From Saprospiraceae bacterium (GTDB lineage Bacteria > Bacteroidota > Bacteroidia > Chitinophagales > Saprospiraceae), in contig JANQPA010000018.1 of assembly GCA_028285545.1 (NCBI GenBank), positions 248,001 to 312,000 on the forward strand: DNA of 64,000 nt. Reading direction: 5' to 3'. This document shows positions 1 through 8,389 of the stretch, piece by piece; position 1 is the first letter of the stretch; the number at the start of each line of letters is the position of its first letter. The position numbers and the translations under genes are program-made. The notes beneath the pieces were generated by a model. That model was not told the DNA's origin and ran no database searches. It was given only the letters and a program-made list of their open reading frames with translations.

Positions 1-133
1 GAATTATTTTCTGAATTTGAACTACTTTTTTATTTCAATACTCCATAAAAAAAATATCAAGTCTAGCCTTCTCGAGAATTTTAACAAAAAATTGAATTCC
101 AAGACTTTAAAATAAATTCGAACCTATCTGTTG

Positions 134-179
134 AAAAAGTCGAACCTTCCAAATAAAAAACCATTGGTTCGACTTTTTT
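134..179. terminator. Bidirectional intrinsic terminator
   Basis: A perfect 13-bp stem (134-146 pairs with 166-178) encloses a 19-nt loop. The right arm ends in a run of T (174-179) and the left arm begins with a run of A, so it could end transcription from either side. It separates the head-GIN gene from whatever lies to the left; the first 133 bases hold nothing else that I recognise. Confidence 0.75.
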
Positions 180-209
180 ATTCGGTCGATTTAAGAGGCC
201 AGTTTATTC

Positions 210-229
210 ATTTTTGATGCATCAAAAAT
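210..229. promoter_or_regulatory. 20-bp perfect palindrome upstream of lipoprotein gene
   Basis: The 20 bases from 210 to 229 read ATTTTTGATG followed by their exact reverse complement. The palindrome ends 30 bases before the ATG of the head-GIN gene, a usual place for a repressor or activator site. No regulator can be assigned from the window. Confidence 0.4.
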
Positions 230-259
230 TAATTCATCTTAAATCAAATTGCCGACATT

Positions 260-991
260 ATGAAAACAATTCATTTGAATCTAGCCGTCGCCTTTTTGGC
301 ACTAATTTTTATGGGATGTGAAAAGGAGGATTTTAATATTTCACCTTCTAGTAATATCACCTCCAAACAACATGTACTTGCTGACTTTCAAGACCTCGAA
401 ATTTCCGATCCGTTTAATGTTTACATAACTTTTTCTGATACCGAAGAGTCACTCAGAATCGAAGCCAATGAAAACTTGCATTCTTTAATCCAAATTGATC
501 AAAACAACAGGAATTTGTCCATAAAGCTTAAAAACAATACCACAATTACTGGCGGTAATGTTACATTAAATATTTTTATCAGTACCCAAAAGATAGAATC
601 GATCGATGCTCAAGGTGCTACCCACATTTTTCTTCAAAACCAATGGAATGGCACCGAAGCTGAAATTGACCTTGATGGAGCAAGTTCACTAACTGGTACC
701 ATAAATACTGATCAACTCTTCACTCAATTAACAGGAGCCTGTCATTTAGATGTTGAAGGAAATGTGGATTACTTTGAAATTGACGCTACTGGTGCCTCTA
801 CTTTTAAAGGTTTTGAATTTGCAACGAATGAATTAAATGCTGATTTAAGAGGAGGAAGTGAATTATCGCTTACTGTGAATGAAAAATTAAGCATAAAAGC
901 TTCAGGAGCCTCTACAGTGTACTATAAAGGGCAAGGCACTATCGAAAATCAAAACCTATCAGGAAACTCCAAGATCTTAAAGGTTGAATAA
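260..991 (+). CDS. Head-GIN domain (DUF2807) lipoprotein
   Basis: A 243-aa exported lipoprotein. The N-terminus has a lysine followed by a hydrophobic stretch and a lipobox ending in FMGC at residue 20, so the mature protein should be lipid-anchored in the envelope. The rest is a DUF2807 'putative auto-transporter adhesin, head GIN' domain, recognisable from short beta-strand repeats with recurring G-A-S motifs (about residues 120-240), which suggests a right-handed beta-helix. Such proteins are very common in Bacteroidota, and their role is unknown. It is monocistronic and preceded by a terminator and a palindrome. The family call is firm; the function is not. Confidence 0.8.
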   Translation: MKTIHLNLAVAFLALIFMGCEKEDFNISPSSNITSKQHVLADFQDLEISDPFNVYITFSDTEESLRIEANENLHSLIQIDQNNRNLSIKLKNNTTITGGNVTLNIFISTQKIESIDAQGATHIFLQNQWNGTEAEIDLDGASSLTGTINTDQLFTQLTGACHLDVEGNVDYFEIDATGASTFKGFEFATNELNADLRGGSELSLTVNEKLSIKASGASTVYYKGQGTIENQNLSGNSKILKVE

Positions 992-994
992 AAT

Positions 995-1102
995 TCTCTC
1001 CAAGGGGGCGTCTCATATCCCGATATTTTTGTAAAAAACTCTTTGGAAGAAATTCAATTGGGGCAAGACAAAACTTTGGAAAAAGCACTAAGTCAGTTTT
1101 AA
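995..1102 (+). pseudogene. Relic of the C-terminus of a tricorn/S41-type peptidase
   Basis: Directly after the head-GIN stop codon, in the same frame, about 35 codons read LQGGVSYPDIFVKNS and then LEEIQLGQDKTLEKAL before a TAA at 1100-1102. This pattern (G-V-x-x-P-D-I-x-V-x-N followed by a G-x-D-x-x-L-x-x-A motif) is what I know from the extreme C-terminus of tricorn-like S41 peptidases. No start codon or upstream domain is present, and the end overlaps the convergent kinase gene. I infer a decayed or truncated gene. Chance similarity is possible because it is short. Confidence 0.4.
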
Positions 1103-2983
1103 AGAATTATTATAACGACTAAATTGAATAAGTGTGGAATAACCATTTTGTGTATCCACACTTATTTTTCCTTTTAATTTTTTACTTAAAATCTTTATTA
1201 AATCTGTTCCAAAGGAGGTCGACTGCATTTCTGAAACTTCAGTTGGAAGGCCCTGACCATTGTCTGAGCATTTTAAACAAAGTTCATTTTGATCATTAAT
1301 CCAAAGATGAATAGTTATATGTCCGACTTGATTGTTAGGGAAGGCGTATTTTAATGAATTGGTAACCAATTCATTAATAATCAGCCCAAGAGGAATGGCA
1401 GTATCTACATCCATTGGAGGAACTTCGGTAAGGATTTCAAGTTTTACTCTTTCTTCTATTCCAAAAGAAGACAGCAAATGTTCTGTCAAATCTTGTATAT
1501 ACTCCGCCATAATTACAGAAGCCAGTTCATCCCCCATGTACAGTTTTTGATGAATCAAACCCATGGACTGAACCCTATTGCGACCTTCCATAACTGCATC
1601 CAAAGCACTTGGATCCTCAATATAATCAGATTGCAAACTTAGAAGACTGGATAATACCTGTAGATTATTTTTCACTCTATGGTGGATCTCTTTTATCAGA
1701 AATGCTTTTTCTTCATTACTCTTTTCAAGTAGGGTATTTTGTTTTCTTTTTCCAGAATAAGCCCTCCACAAGAGTCCTGCCATTAATAGTAGCAAGCTCC
1801 CTCCCCCCAAAGAATAATAGAGTTGAAGTTGTTTTTGCCTCAAAAGAGATTCTTTTTTTTCGGTTTCATACTTAGTTTGCATATCCAGCAGGTTGCGATT
1901 GGATTCAAGTGTATAGATACTATCTTCCAAAACCTCCTGCTTTGATTGATAGAAAAAAGCTTTTTCGTATTGCTTTAATCCCAAATAAGCATCGGCTAAA
2001 TCCTGGTAAAGGTCAATATAATCACCCATCACATTATTCCCTTCGTCTTCATATTTTTTAATTATTCCTTCAGTTAAGGGAATGGCTTCTTCGTAGCGCC
2101 CCATTTTCACATATAAAGCACCTAATTCCCGGTCTGCTTCCAGATGATTTAAAAAATAGTTGGATTCGAGGGCATATTTTTTTGCCAATGCATAATCGCT
2201 TTCCGCCTCATTATATCGACCTAATTTTACAAAAAGTTGTCCCCTACCAATATAAACACCGCTTAAATAACTTTTATCTGCAAGCAAATCCATTTCAATT
2301 AGGGATTGGGAAATAGCCTCAATCGCTGAAAGCGTGTCTCCTGTTGCTATATAATAACTAGAAAATCTCTCATATAAATAACCTCGTATTTTAGGATCCC
2401 TAACATCTTGGATGCCCTCCAGGGCTGCATTTAGGAAAGGATAAGCTGCATGGTAATCCTTAACATTTAAGTGAATGAAGGCAATTTCAACTTCCATTTC
2501 CACTGCCTTTTCTGCATCTCCTATTTTCTCATATAACTCAAGGGATTCCAGTCCATGCTCTAATGATTTATCAAAATGAGGAATTAATAAATACAACCAA
2601 CTCAACTCTTTGTTCAGCAAAGCCTTTTTTTCCCATTCATTTAAGGGATCAAACAGGTCCAAGGCCCGCTCCAAATGAATTTGAGCACTATCTATAATAT
2701 CCAGACTTATGAAAATGCTTCCCAGGCTTAACTCTAGGTAGGCTATGGCTCTATTGTCCTTACTTTCAATCGCTAACTTCAAGGCCTTTTCAACTTGTAT
2801 TTTAGATAAATTTGTAAACCAGGGGTCTAATAAACCAGCCATACTATCTACTTTCAGCAACTGCTCGGAAAGTGGAAGATTAGAATTCCAAACTAAGTCA
2901 AAATCAGCTAAAGTTGGTTGCTGTGCTTTAGCTTTAAAAGTAGAAGTGGCTATTAAGATGAAAAGGAATATCCGAAGTTTCAT
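1088..2983 (-). CDS. TPR-sensor histidine kinase (HisKA_2 type)
   Basis: A 631-aa protein with a cleavable-looking signal peptide (MKLRIFLFILIATSTFKAKA). It has a periplasmic array of TPR helices (about 45-380), one membrane helix near 390-410 and a cytoplasmic kinase core. The phosphoacceptor region reads EIHHRVKNNLQ near residue 431, the HisKA_2 signature. The HATPase domain shows the N-box NELVTNSLKYAF and the G-box DNGQGLP. This architecture is typical of Bacteroidota sensor kinases that act on LytTR or receiver-only partners, but no response regulator is adjacent. It is transcribed divergently from the frameshifted gene at 3128, and a strong inverted repeat lies between them. Confidence 0.9.
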   Translation of the reverse strand: MKLRIFLFILIATSTFKAKAQQPTLADFDLVWNSNLPLSEQLLKVDSMAGLLDPWFTNLSKIQVEKALKLAIESKDNRAIAYLELSLGSIFISLDIIDSAQIHLERALDLFDPLNEWEKKALLNKELSWLYLLIPHFDKSLEHGLESLELYEKIGDAEKAVEMEVEIAFIHLNVKDYHAAYPFLNAALEGIQDVRDPKIRGYLYERFSSYYIATGDTLSAIEAISQSLIEMDLLADKSYLSGVYIGRGQLFVKLGRYNEAESDYALAKKYALESNYFLNHLEADRELGALYVKMGRYEEAIPLTEGIIKKYEDEGNNVMGDYIDLYQDLADAYLGLKQYEKAFFYQSKQEVLEDSIYTLESNRNLLDMQTKYETEKKESLLRQKQLQLYYSLGGGSLLLLMAGLLWRAYSGKRKQNTLLEKSNEEKAFLIKEIHHRVKNNLQVLSSLLSLQSDYIEDPSALDAVMEGRNRVQSMGLIHQKLYMGDELASVIMAEYIQDLTEHLLSSFGIEERVKLEILTEVPPMDVDTAIPLGLIINELVTNSLKYAFPNNQVGHITIHLWINDQNELCLKCSDNGQGLPTEVSEMQSTSFGTDLIKILSKKLKGKISVDTQNGYSTLIQFSRYNNSLKLT

Positions 2984-3061
2984 TGTTTGGATACAGGTAA
3001 ATGATGTTATTTTTTCAATCTTAGGTTAAAGATAATTCAATACTATCAAAGTGGGGACTAT

Positions 3062-3099
3062 CAAAGTTAAAGAAGATGAGGATTTAATCTTTAACTTTG
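3062..3099. promoter_or_regulatory. Inverted repeat in divergent promoter, overlapping a -7-like element
   Basis: CAAAGTTAAAG (3062-3072) and its exact reverse complement (3089-3099) form 11-bp arms around a 16-nt spacer, and a further CTATCAAAGT lies just upstream. The right arm contains TAACTTTG, which fits the Bacteroidota -7 consensus TAnnTTTG for the plus-strand gene that begins at 3128. I see no convincing -33 TTG. It is a plausible operator or attenuator between the divergent kinase and membrane-protein genes. Confidence 0.4.
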
Positions 3100-3127
3100 A
3101 GTCTATCCCAATAATTTTTTTAGAAAT

Positions 3128-3993
3128 ATGAAAATAATAAAAACCCTATTGAAGCTGTTTGCGGTATTAATTTCAGTATTTGTATTAGTTGGTCTGGGCC
3201 TTTATTTTTTCGGCACCACTGACCTTAGAACAACAATTGCAAAAAATGCCCCCCAGGTAGATAAAGCCAAACAATTACTCGAACAGATGGCTATCGCTCA
3301 TCAGATCCATTACTGGGATAGTCTAAGTACCTACCAGATTACATTTGAAGATGAGTTTTATGGTTTAATTGGAAAAATGGGGAATCCTTTTCCTGAGTCC
3401 CGCACTAAATTTTCCTTGCAGTATATTCCCAATACTTATGATGGTTCCTTAGAAATTTTAGATGGCCCAAAAAAGGAAATCACTGGGGGATTCAATCCTG
3501 GAATACCTATACCATACCTGATGGGCAAGCTCCTGTATTCAAATCGGATGTGAATACAAAATTTTGGCTGCCAACTTATCAGTATTTTATAGAATTTCCA
3601 GCCAGAATACAACAGGCAGATGCCCTTGCTTTTGCTGGTGAAAAAGATATTGATGGTATTCTATGTCAAGGAGTACTGGCATCCTGGGGCACCACTGCCG
3701 TCCAAAGACATATCGATCAATACCTCATCTGGATAAATTCAGAAACAAAACGAATCGAAAAGGTAGAATATACCATTCGAGAAATGTACAATTTTATCAA
3801 AGGAGCAGCTTATTATAGGAATTACAAGAACTTTGATGGCATCTTATTACCTACAAAGATGCCAGTAGAGTCTAATTTGGTAAAAAATGGGTTGTTGCAT
3901 GAGATGCGTATTTTGGATATGAAATGGAATGTTGTTTCGCAAGAAGAATTAAGACCAGATTCTAGTCTAACAATAATGGGGGATGAAAAATAA
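3128..3993 (+). pseudogene. Frameshifted gene for an anchored, unrecognised protein
   Basis: Two consecutive open frames (3128-3553 and, in the next frame, up to 3993) read as one protein of about 289 aa if one base is added to the run of five G at 3485-3489. The second frame, read upstream of 3550, continues plausibly as WNTYTIPDGQAPVFKSDVN before TKFWLPT. The N-terminus has one hydrophobic segment (residues 8-28). The rest has no motif that I know; it looks like a secreted beta-rich protein. The indel lies in a homopolymer, so a sequencing error is as likely as true inactivation. Apart from the shift the coding pattern is intact, which argues for recent loss or an error. Confidence 0.7.
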
Positions 3994-4008
3994 AAAATTC
4001 CAATTCCT

Positions 4009-4623
4009 CTACTTTTTCAAAGACTTAATGGAAATGTTTCGCCAACGAACTTTTATTCCACCACCATCATGGATTTGGAGGGCAACTGCTCCTTTACCTT
4101 CTCCAATTTTTTGATCTACCAGGTGGATCATTTCTGTGCCATTTAACCAACTTGTAATAGAAGGACCTTGCACCCTAATTTTCATGGTATTCCATTCTCC
4201 CATCTTAAGAACTTTTTCTTTTTCTGCTTCAGGCTGAATTAACCAACCCCGACCATAAGATTCATAAACCCCTCCAGTATGCTGTCCGGGAGGTGCAACC
4301 TCCACTTGCCAACCACTTACTTTGGTGCCTTCAACTGTTGACCTGATAAATACACCACTATTACCATTGGCTTCCTGTTTAAACTCCAGACTTAATTCAA
4401 AATCATCGAAAAAATCAACTGTCGAGAGGTATCCATACTTTGCTTTAGGTCCACTTTCACAGACCAATTCTCCATTTTCTACATACCATTTTTCTTCTCC
4501 ATGATTTACCCAACCGTCCAGGTTTTTGCCATTAAATAATTGAATCCCTTTGGAAGTAGACCCACAGGAAGGAAGTAATATAATTAGCAGAGAAAGGGAG
4601 AATAAATACCTTATGTTCTTCAT
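4009..4623 (-). CDS. DUF1080 (3-keto-disaccharide hydrolase fold) lipoprotein
   Basis: About 204 aa. I place the start at the ATG at 4621-4623 because the signal peptide MKNIRYLFSLSLLIILLPSC begins there and ends in a clear lipobox; a longer frame would add 12 non-signal residues. The mature part is a DUF1080 domain: LFNGKNLDGW at its start, then NSGVFIRS, WQVE and a C-terminal GGGIKVRWRNI. DUF1080 has a concanavalin-like jelly-roll and includes 3-keto-glycoside hydrolases. It is likely an envelope-anchored sugar-binding or hydrolytic protein. The gene is monocistronic and converges on the frameshifted gene. Confidence 0.85.
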   Translation of the reverse strand: MKNIRYLFSLSLLIILLPSCGSTSKGIQLFNGKNLDGWVNHGEEKWYVENGELVCESGPKAKYGYLSTVDFFDDFELSLEFKQEANGNSGVFIRSTVEGTKVSGWQVEVAPPGQHTGGVYESYGRGWLIQPEAEKEKVLKMGEWNTMKIRVQGPSITSWLNGTEMIHLVDQKIGEGKGAVALQIHDGGGIKVRWRNISIKSLKK

Positions 4624-4689
4624 TACGATTAGATAGCTTAGACAATTTAAATGAAGCATCCCAAATATTGGATTTATAGCTTAAAATTT

Positions 4690-4776
4690 GAAGTACATAG
4701 AAGTAAGGAGAAGTAAGGTAGAAGTAAGGTAGAAGTATATTGTTTTTAGAAGCCAATAATACTTCTACCTTATTTC
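4690..4776. repeat. GAAGTA-type dispersed hairpin repeat, copy 1
   Basis: The left side holds four tandem, slightly degenerate copies of a 9-10 base unit, GAAGTAAGGT/A. The last one and a half copies (4721-4738) pair at 17 of 18 positions with 4759-4776 across a 20-nt loop. Related elements lie near 25.43-25.55 kb and 42.33-42.44 kb. It occupies the space between the start of the DUF1080 gene and the end of the S9 peptidase gene. Confidence 0.7.
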
Positions 4777-4807
4777 AAGAGTTGGTACGGACGAATAACT
4801 TCCCCTA

Positions 4808-6835
4808 TTATGGTCTTACCTTTTTAAGATTCTTTTCAAACCACCCCATAATTTTAGGGCTCACTGCCATTTGTAATTTGGGCTCGCGTGGACCATGTGG
4901 TGTTCTAGGTAAAACTATCATTTCAGTATCTACCCCACGACGCTTTAGAGCCACATAAAATTCCTGGCCCTGGGTGAATGGTACTCTTAGGTCATTAGCA
5001 CCATGGATGACCTGAGTGGGAGTGGTAACATTTTTGATGTGATACATCGCTGAATGTTTTTCGTAAGTCTCATAATCGTCCCAAAATTCGCCTCCAAAAT
5101 GCCCAACCAGATAATCGGGAATATCCGTTGTGGTTGTCATACTTATTAAATTTGGTAAACCGGCTCCCATACTTGCTGCTTTAAAGCGATCGGTTCGGGT
5201 GACCAAAAAGCTAGTCATATAACCTCCATAACTCCACCCCATGGCTACTTGTCGGTCTTCATCTACTTTTCCTTCAGCGATAATTTTATCCATTCCAGAC
5301 ATTAGATCCTCATAATCACCATAACCCCAATCTTTAAAATTGGCATAACGGAAATCCTTCCCATATCCACTACTTCCCCTCGGATTAGGGCGCAAAACGA
5401 AAAAGCCTTGTTCGGCAAAATACTGTGTCAAATAAATTGAGGGATTTCCAGTAAACCCTTTGGTAAATACACCCGCAGGGCCGCCATGAATCTGAAGGAT
5501 TCCTGGATATTTTTTCCCAGGTTCGTAATCTACTGGATAAGTCAATATACCTTCAATTTCCATTCCGTCCTTTGAAGTCCATTTGATAACTTCCGTTTTT
5601 CCCATTTTTGGCAATTCTATTTCAGAATTGATTTTGGTAATTGCATTTGGTTTAGCATTTCCTTTTGCGGAAAGGTATAATTCTGCTGGTTGATCCGGTG
5701 TCTGATATACAAAAGCCAGTTGGCCTGTTTTAGGGTTATAATCAAAAGAGCCGCTGGTTCCCTCCAATGGACATAATGCTTTAGCTTTCCCGGCTCCTTT
5801 TTCACCCATTAATACATCAGCGATGGGTAAAAGCATAGCAGTTCTTGAAGTTCGTAAAGCTTCGCCAAAAATGAGGTTTTTACCATCGCCTGTCCAGCCC
5901 CAAAGTCCAGCTGCTCGATCAGGAGTATGAGGGAGGGCAATGGGATCTTCTCCTTTTTCTAGATTTAACAAATACAAATCTCCTAAACCAATAGGTTCAG
6001 GTTTTCCTCCGTCAGAAGTAAAGGCAATGTGCTTACCATCCGGTGAAAACTTGGGATTTTCATCGCTACCAGCCTGCCCAACAAGTAATTTTACTGCCCC
6101 ACTGTCAGAAGGAACGATGGAGATGTCAAAACCCATCCGGCTGGTGTTGATCTTGGGATTGGCTTTATGATCAAATACGATGGATTTCCCGTCCGGAGAC
6201 CAGTCATAACGAGAAATGTGAAAATCCCCGCGGGTCAATCGCTGGACTTTTCTTTTATCCTCTTTATCCTTCTCTAATTGAATGGTATAGAGGTGGCTGT
6301 ATTTGTAATTTTTATCCACCTCTATGACATAACTCTTTTCTTTTTTGGCTTTCTCTTCTTCTTTTGAATCCGGATCCACGGCAGTGTATGCTATTGTTTT
6401 TCCATCAGGAGACCAGCGAAAAGAAGAAACGCCAGTTTTGGAGCTAGTAATTTGCTCAGGTTCTCCTCCCATCAATCTCATCAGCCAGACCTGTGTTTTT
6501 CCTTTACGGCCTGATAGAAAAGCAATATGTTCTCCATTTGGTGAAAAAGAAGGGTTGGTGCTTGATTTTTCTGAACGGGTATATTGAACGTTCATACTTC
6601 CATCATTTGCTGCCACCCAAATTTGAGTTCTGTATTCCGATTTTTCACCCTCCATTATGGCTTCGCGAACGGTGTAGGCAATGTATTTTCCATCAGGGGA
6701 AATATCTGTTCCCCCAATGGCTTTGAATTGCATGCTGAATTCGGGGGTCCAATTAAGGTCTTTTTGTTGGGCTTGTATTGAAATTGTAAAAAAGGCAAGA
6801 AAAATAAAAAGGTAGCATTTTTTCATTTCCATCAT
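4808..6835 (-). CDS. S9 family prolyl oligopeptidase (secreted)
   Basis: A 675-aa serine peptidase. A signal peptide (MKKCYLFIFLAFFTISIQA) starts at the fourth codon; ATGs at 6835, 6832 and 6826 are all possible starts. Residues about 30-400 contain WD40-like PD40 repeats with the recurrent SPDGK motif, forming the beta-propeller gate. The C-terminal alpha/beta-hydrolase domain has the nucleophile in GWSYGGY (near 535), the aspartate in GANDLRVP (near 613) and the histidine in PHGPREP (near 647). It should cleave oligopeptides in the periplasm, of the dipeptidyl- or acylaminoacyl-peptidase type. Monocistronic. Confidence 0.93.
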   Translation of the reverse strand: MMEMKKCYLFIFLAFFTISIQAQQKDLNWTPEFSMQFKAIGGTDISPDGKYIAYTVREAIMEGEKSEYRTQIWVAANDGSMNVQYTRSEKSSTNPSFSPNGEHIAFLSGRKGKTQVWLMRLMGGEPEQITSSKTGVSSFRWSPDGKTIAYTAVDPDSKEEEKAKKEKSYVIEVDKNYKYSHLYTIQLEKDKEDKRKVQRLTRGDFHISRYDWSPDGKSIVFDHKANPKINTSRMGFDISIVPSDSGAVKLLVGQAGSDENPKFSPDGKHIAFTSDGGKPEPIGLGDLYLLNLEKGEDPIALPHTPDRAAGLWGWTGDGKNLIFGEALRTSRTAMLLPIADVLMGEKGAGKAKALCPLEGTSGSFDYNPKTGQLAFVYQTPDQPAELYLSAKGNAKPNAITKINSEIELPKMGKTEVIKWTSKDGMEIEGILTYPVDYEPGKKYPGILQIHGGPAGVFTKGFTGNPSIYLTQYFAEQGFFVLRPNPRGSSGYGKDFRYANFKDWGYGDYEDLMSGMDKIIAEGKVDEDRQVAMGWSYGGYMTSFLVTRTDRFKAASMGAGLPNLISMTTTTDIPDYLVGHFGGEFWDDYETYEKHSAMYHIKNVTTPTQVIHGANDLRVPFTQGQEFYVALKRRGVDTEMIVLPRTPHGPREPKLQMAVSPKIMGWFEKNLKKVRP

Positions 6836-6847
6836 TTTTTATGGTGA

Positions 6848-6859
6848 TTAGTTAACTAA
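6848..6859. promoter_or_regulatory. Palindrome resembling the MarR-type sites at 52.3 and 56.4 kb
   Basis: TTAGTTAACTAA, a 12-bp palindrome followed by AATTAA, lies 12 bases upstream of the S9 peptidase start. The same core occurs in the two putative MarR operators near 52.29 and 56.43 kb, but the outer TTAACTA arm is degenerate here. It may be a weak member of that regulon or coincidental in AT-rich DNA. Confidence 0.25.
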
Positions 6860-6916
6860 AATTAAGAAATGTGATGGAAATTATGCTATTTAAATTGTAG
6901 AGGAAGCCAATTCAAA

Positions 6917-7693
6917 TTATTTTGCTTTCTTTATTTCATGAGCCTCATTGAATAAATAAAGGAAGAATTGCTCGTATTCTTTTATGGATTCTTTTTCAAA
7001 AATCATTTTGGCGGATTTAATTTTTCTATTTCTGTTTAAATCAACTATAGAAACAAACTTATCGTCCGTGATGCCAAAATCTAAGGATGCAAATTTTCTA
7101 TTGTAGTTTTTGAGAGTTGATTTGGATTGAATTTCTGATCGTAATATGTATTTTATTTTAATATTATTTTCACTCTGATAAATCATAGATTGATTAATTT
7201 GATTTAATTCCGAAAGATCATCTAAAATGAAAACTCTTTTGATATCTGCATTATTTACAATTACCTTTGTTTTTTGGATCTCTATACCCAATTTGGTATA
7301 GGCTTGATCCCATCCTTCTTCTATTTTTATATAACTAGTTGCCCAAAACCTCTTATCAATTCGCCAAAGTTGCTCGACCCAGCGGCTTGCAGCTTTATCT
7401 AAGGGAATTTCGACGAATCCGTATTTTAAAAATTCCTTAAAATCTCCATCCAAAAGTTTATCAACCAGGGAAGTTTTTAAATTATTAAGTTCTTCGCCGA
7501 TTTTTTTCAAATTACTTTGACGGTAATTGAATTTCTCCAATTCGGAAAAAAACAGGAAAATTAGGACTCCAAGGATTACTCTTTGTGCAACTCTTGGGTC
7601 GTTTGGTATTTCAGAAGATTGGGGAATAACTATTGCTAAGGTTATACTGATAATTACATTTAAAAATTTAAGTAGGACTGGGGGAATTTTCAT
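6917..7693 (-). CDS. Membrane-anchored protein at the end of the signalling island
   Basis: A 258-aa protein that I do not recognise. The N-terminus has two short hydrophobic segments (about 8-24 and 38-50) that probably form a membrane hairpin, followed by a helical linker (55-75). The C-terminal two thirds is a soluble alpha/beta domain with strands such as KRVFILDD, IKIKYILRSE and a late DFGITDDKFVSIVDL. This order is reminiscent of PLD-like or NTPase-like effector folds, but no HxK motif is present. It is the last gene of the minus-strand signalling island and is separated by 126 bases from the receiver gene before it, so it may have its own promoter. An output or effector role is inference from position. 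Confidence 0.5.
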   Translation of the reverse strand: MKIPPVLLKFLNVIISITLAIVIPQSSEIPNDPRVAQRVILGVLIFLFFSELEKFNYRQSNLKKIGEELNNLKTSLVDKLLDGDFKEFLKYGFVEIPLDKAASRWVEQLWRIDKRFWATSYIKIEEGWDQAYTKLGIEIQKTKVIVNNADIKRVFILDDLSELNQINQSMIYQSENNIKIKYILRSEIQSKSTLKNYNRKFASLDFGITDDKFVSIVDLNRNRKIKSAKMIFEKESIKEYEQFFLYLFNEAHEIKKAK

Positions 7694-7819
7694 TTTGCTT
7701 TTATTAAATTTTCTATTTAACAGGGAATTTTGGGTTGTCTACAAGTCAAGTGAATTAAATTGAAGGAGGGTATTTTAAGTCTTTAAACCAGGAGTATATC
7801 CATTTTAATTTCCAAAGTA

Positions 7820-8389
7820 TTATTGCTTAGTTCCATCTTTTTTATTATCCCCAAGATACATATCTCCTTCCACTATAATTTTTGAACTATCAATGAAGTT
7901 TTTGTTCTGGGGGTTATCTGGTTTTTTAGTTGTATGAAAAGAAAAATTTTGTTCTGGTTGGATAGAAGCTAGTTCCTTAATTGTGGTTTGTTGATTTTGG
8001 TCAGGTGTTTTTTTTTCTATGGCTTCCAGAAATTTAAACTTCCAATTTTCAAGGTCATCCTCACCTTTACATAAATAGAAGAAAGCACCATTTTCAATTG
8101 CTTTCAGAGCGTCTTTATAGTGATCACTTTCGGTAACAACAATACAGGGTTGGCTGGGATTAATATCTTTTATCAGTTTAACCAATCTAAAACCAGTTTT
8201 TTTGTTATTCTCTTTGCTCATTATCAAGTCAACAAGAATTAAATCATATTCATGATTTTTGATTAGGAAAATCGCTTCATTGGTCGTAAATGCACTTTCA
8301 AATGTAAAGACCTCTCCCATTGCAAAATCCAATTGGATATGAAAATCCTTTTCATCATCTATGATTAATATTTTAGGTTTAATTATCAT
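7820..8389 (-). CDS. Response regulator receiver protein with 65-residue tail
   Basis: A 189-aa protein. Residues 5-125 form a CheY-like receiver: acidic pair in LIIDDEKDFH, phosphoacceptor aspartate in LILVDL (near 51), T in VVTES, and the lysine in LCKGED. The last 65 residues are polar and low in complexity (QNQQTT, TTKKPDNPQNK) and end in a short beta-like segment; there is no DNA-binding domain. The start overlaps the end of the preceding receiver gene by 11 bases, which implies translational coupling. It shares an unusual F-H pair after the acidic pocket with the other two receivers of this island, so the three are likely paralogues. The partner is probably the divergent kinase at 12063-15155. 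Confidence 0.85.
   Translation of the reverse strand: MIIKPKILIIDDEKDFHIQLDFAMGEVFTFESAFTTNEAIFLIKNHEYDLILVDLIMSKENNKKTGFRLVKLIKDINPSQPCIVVTESDHYKDALKAIENGAFFYLCKGEDDLENWKFKFLEAIEKKTPDQNQQTTIKELASIQPEQNFSFHTTKKPDNPQNKNFIDSSKIIVEGDMYLGDNKKDGTKQ

Noticed and set aside
1088-2983. TPR kinase at 1.1-3.0 kb as part of the signalling island
   Set aside because: It lies 4 kb away with unrelated genes in between and belongs to an ordinary HisKA_2 family.
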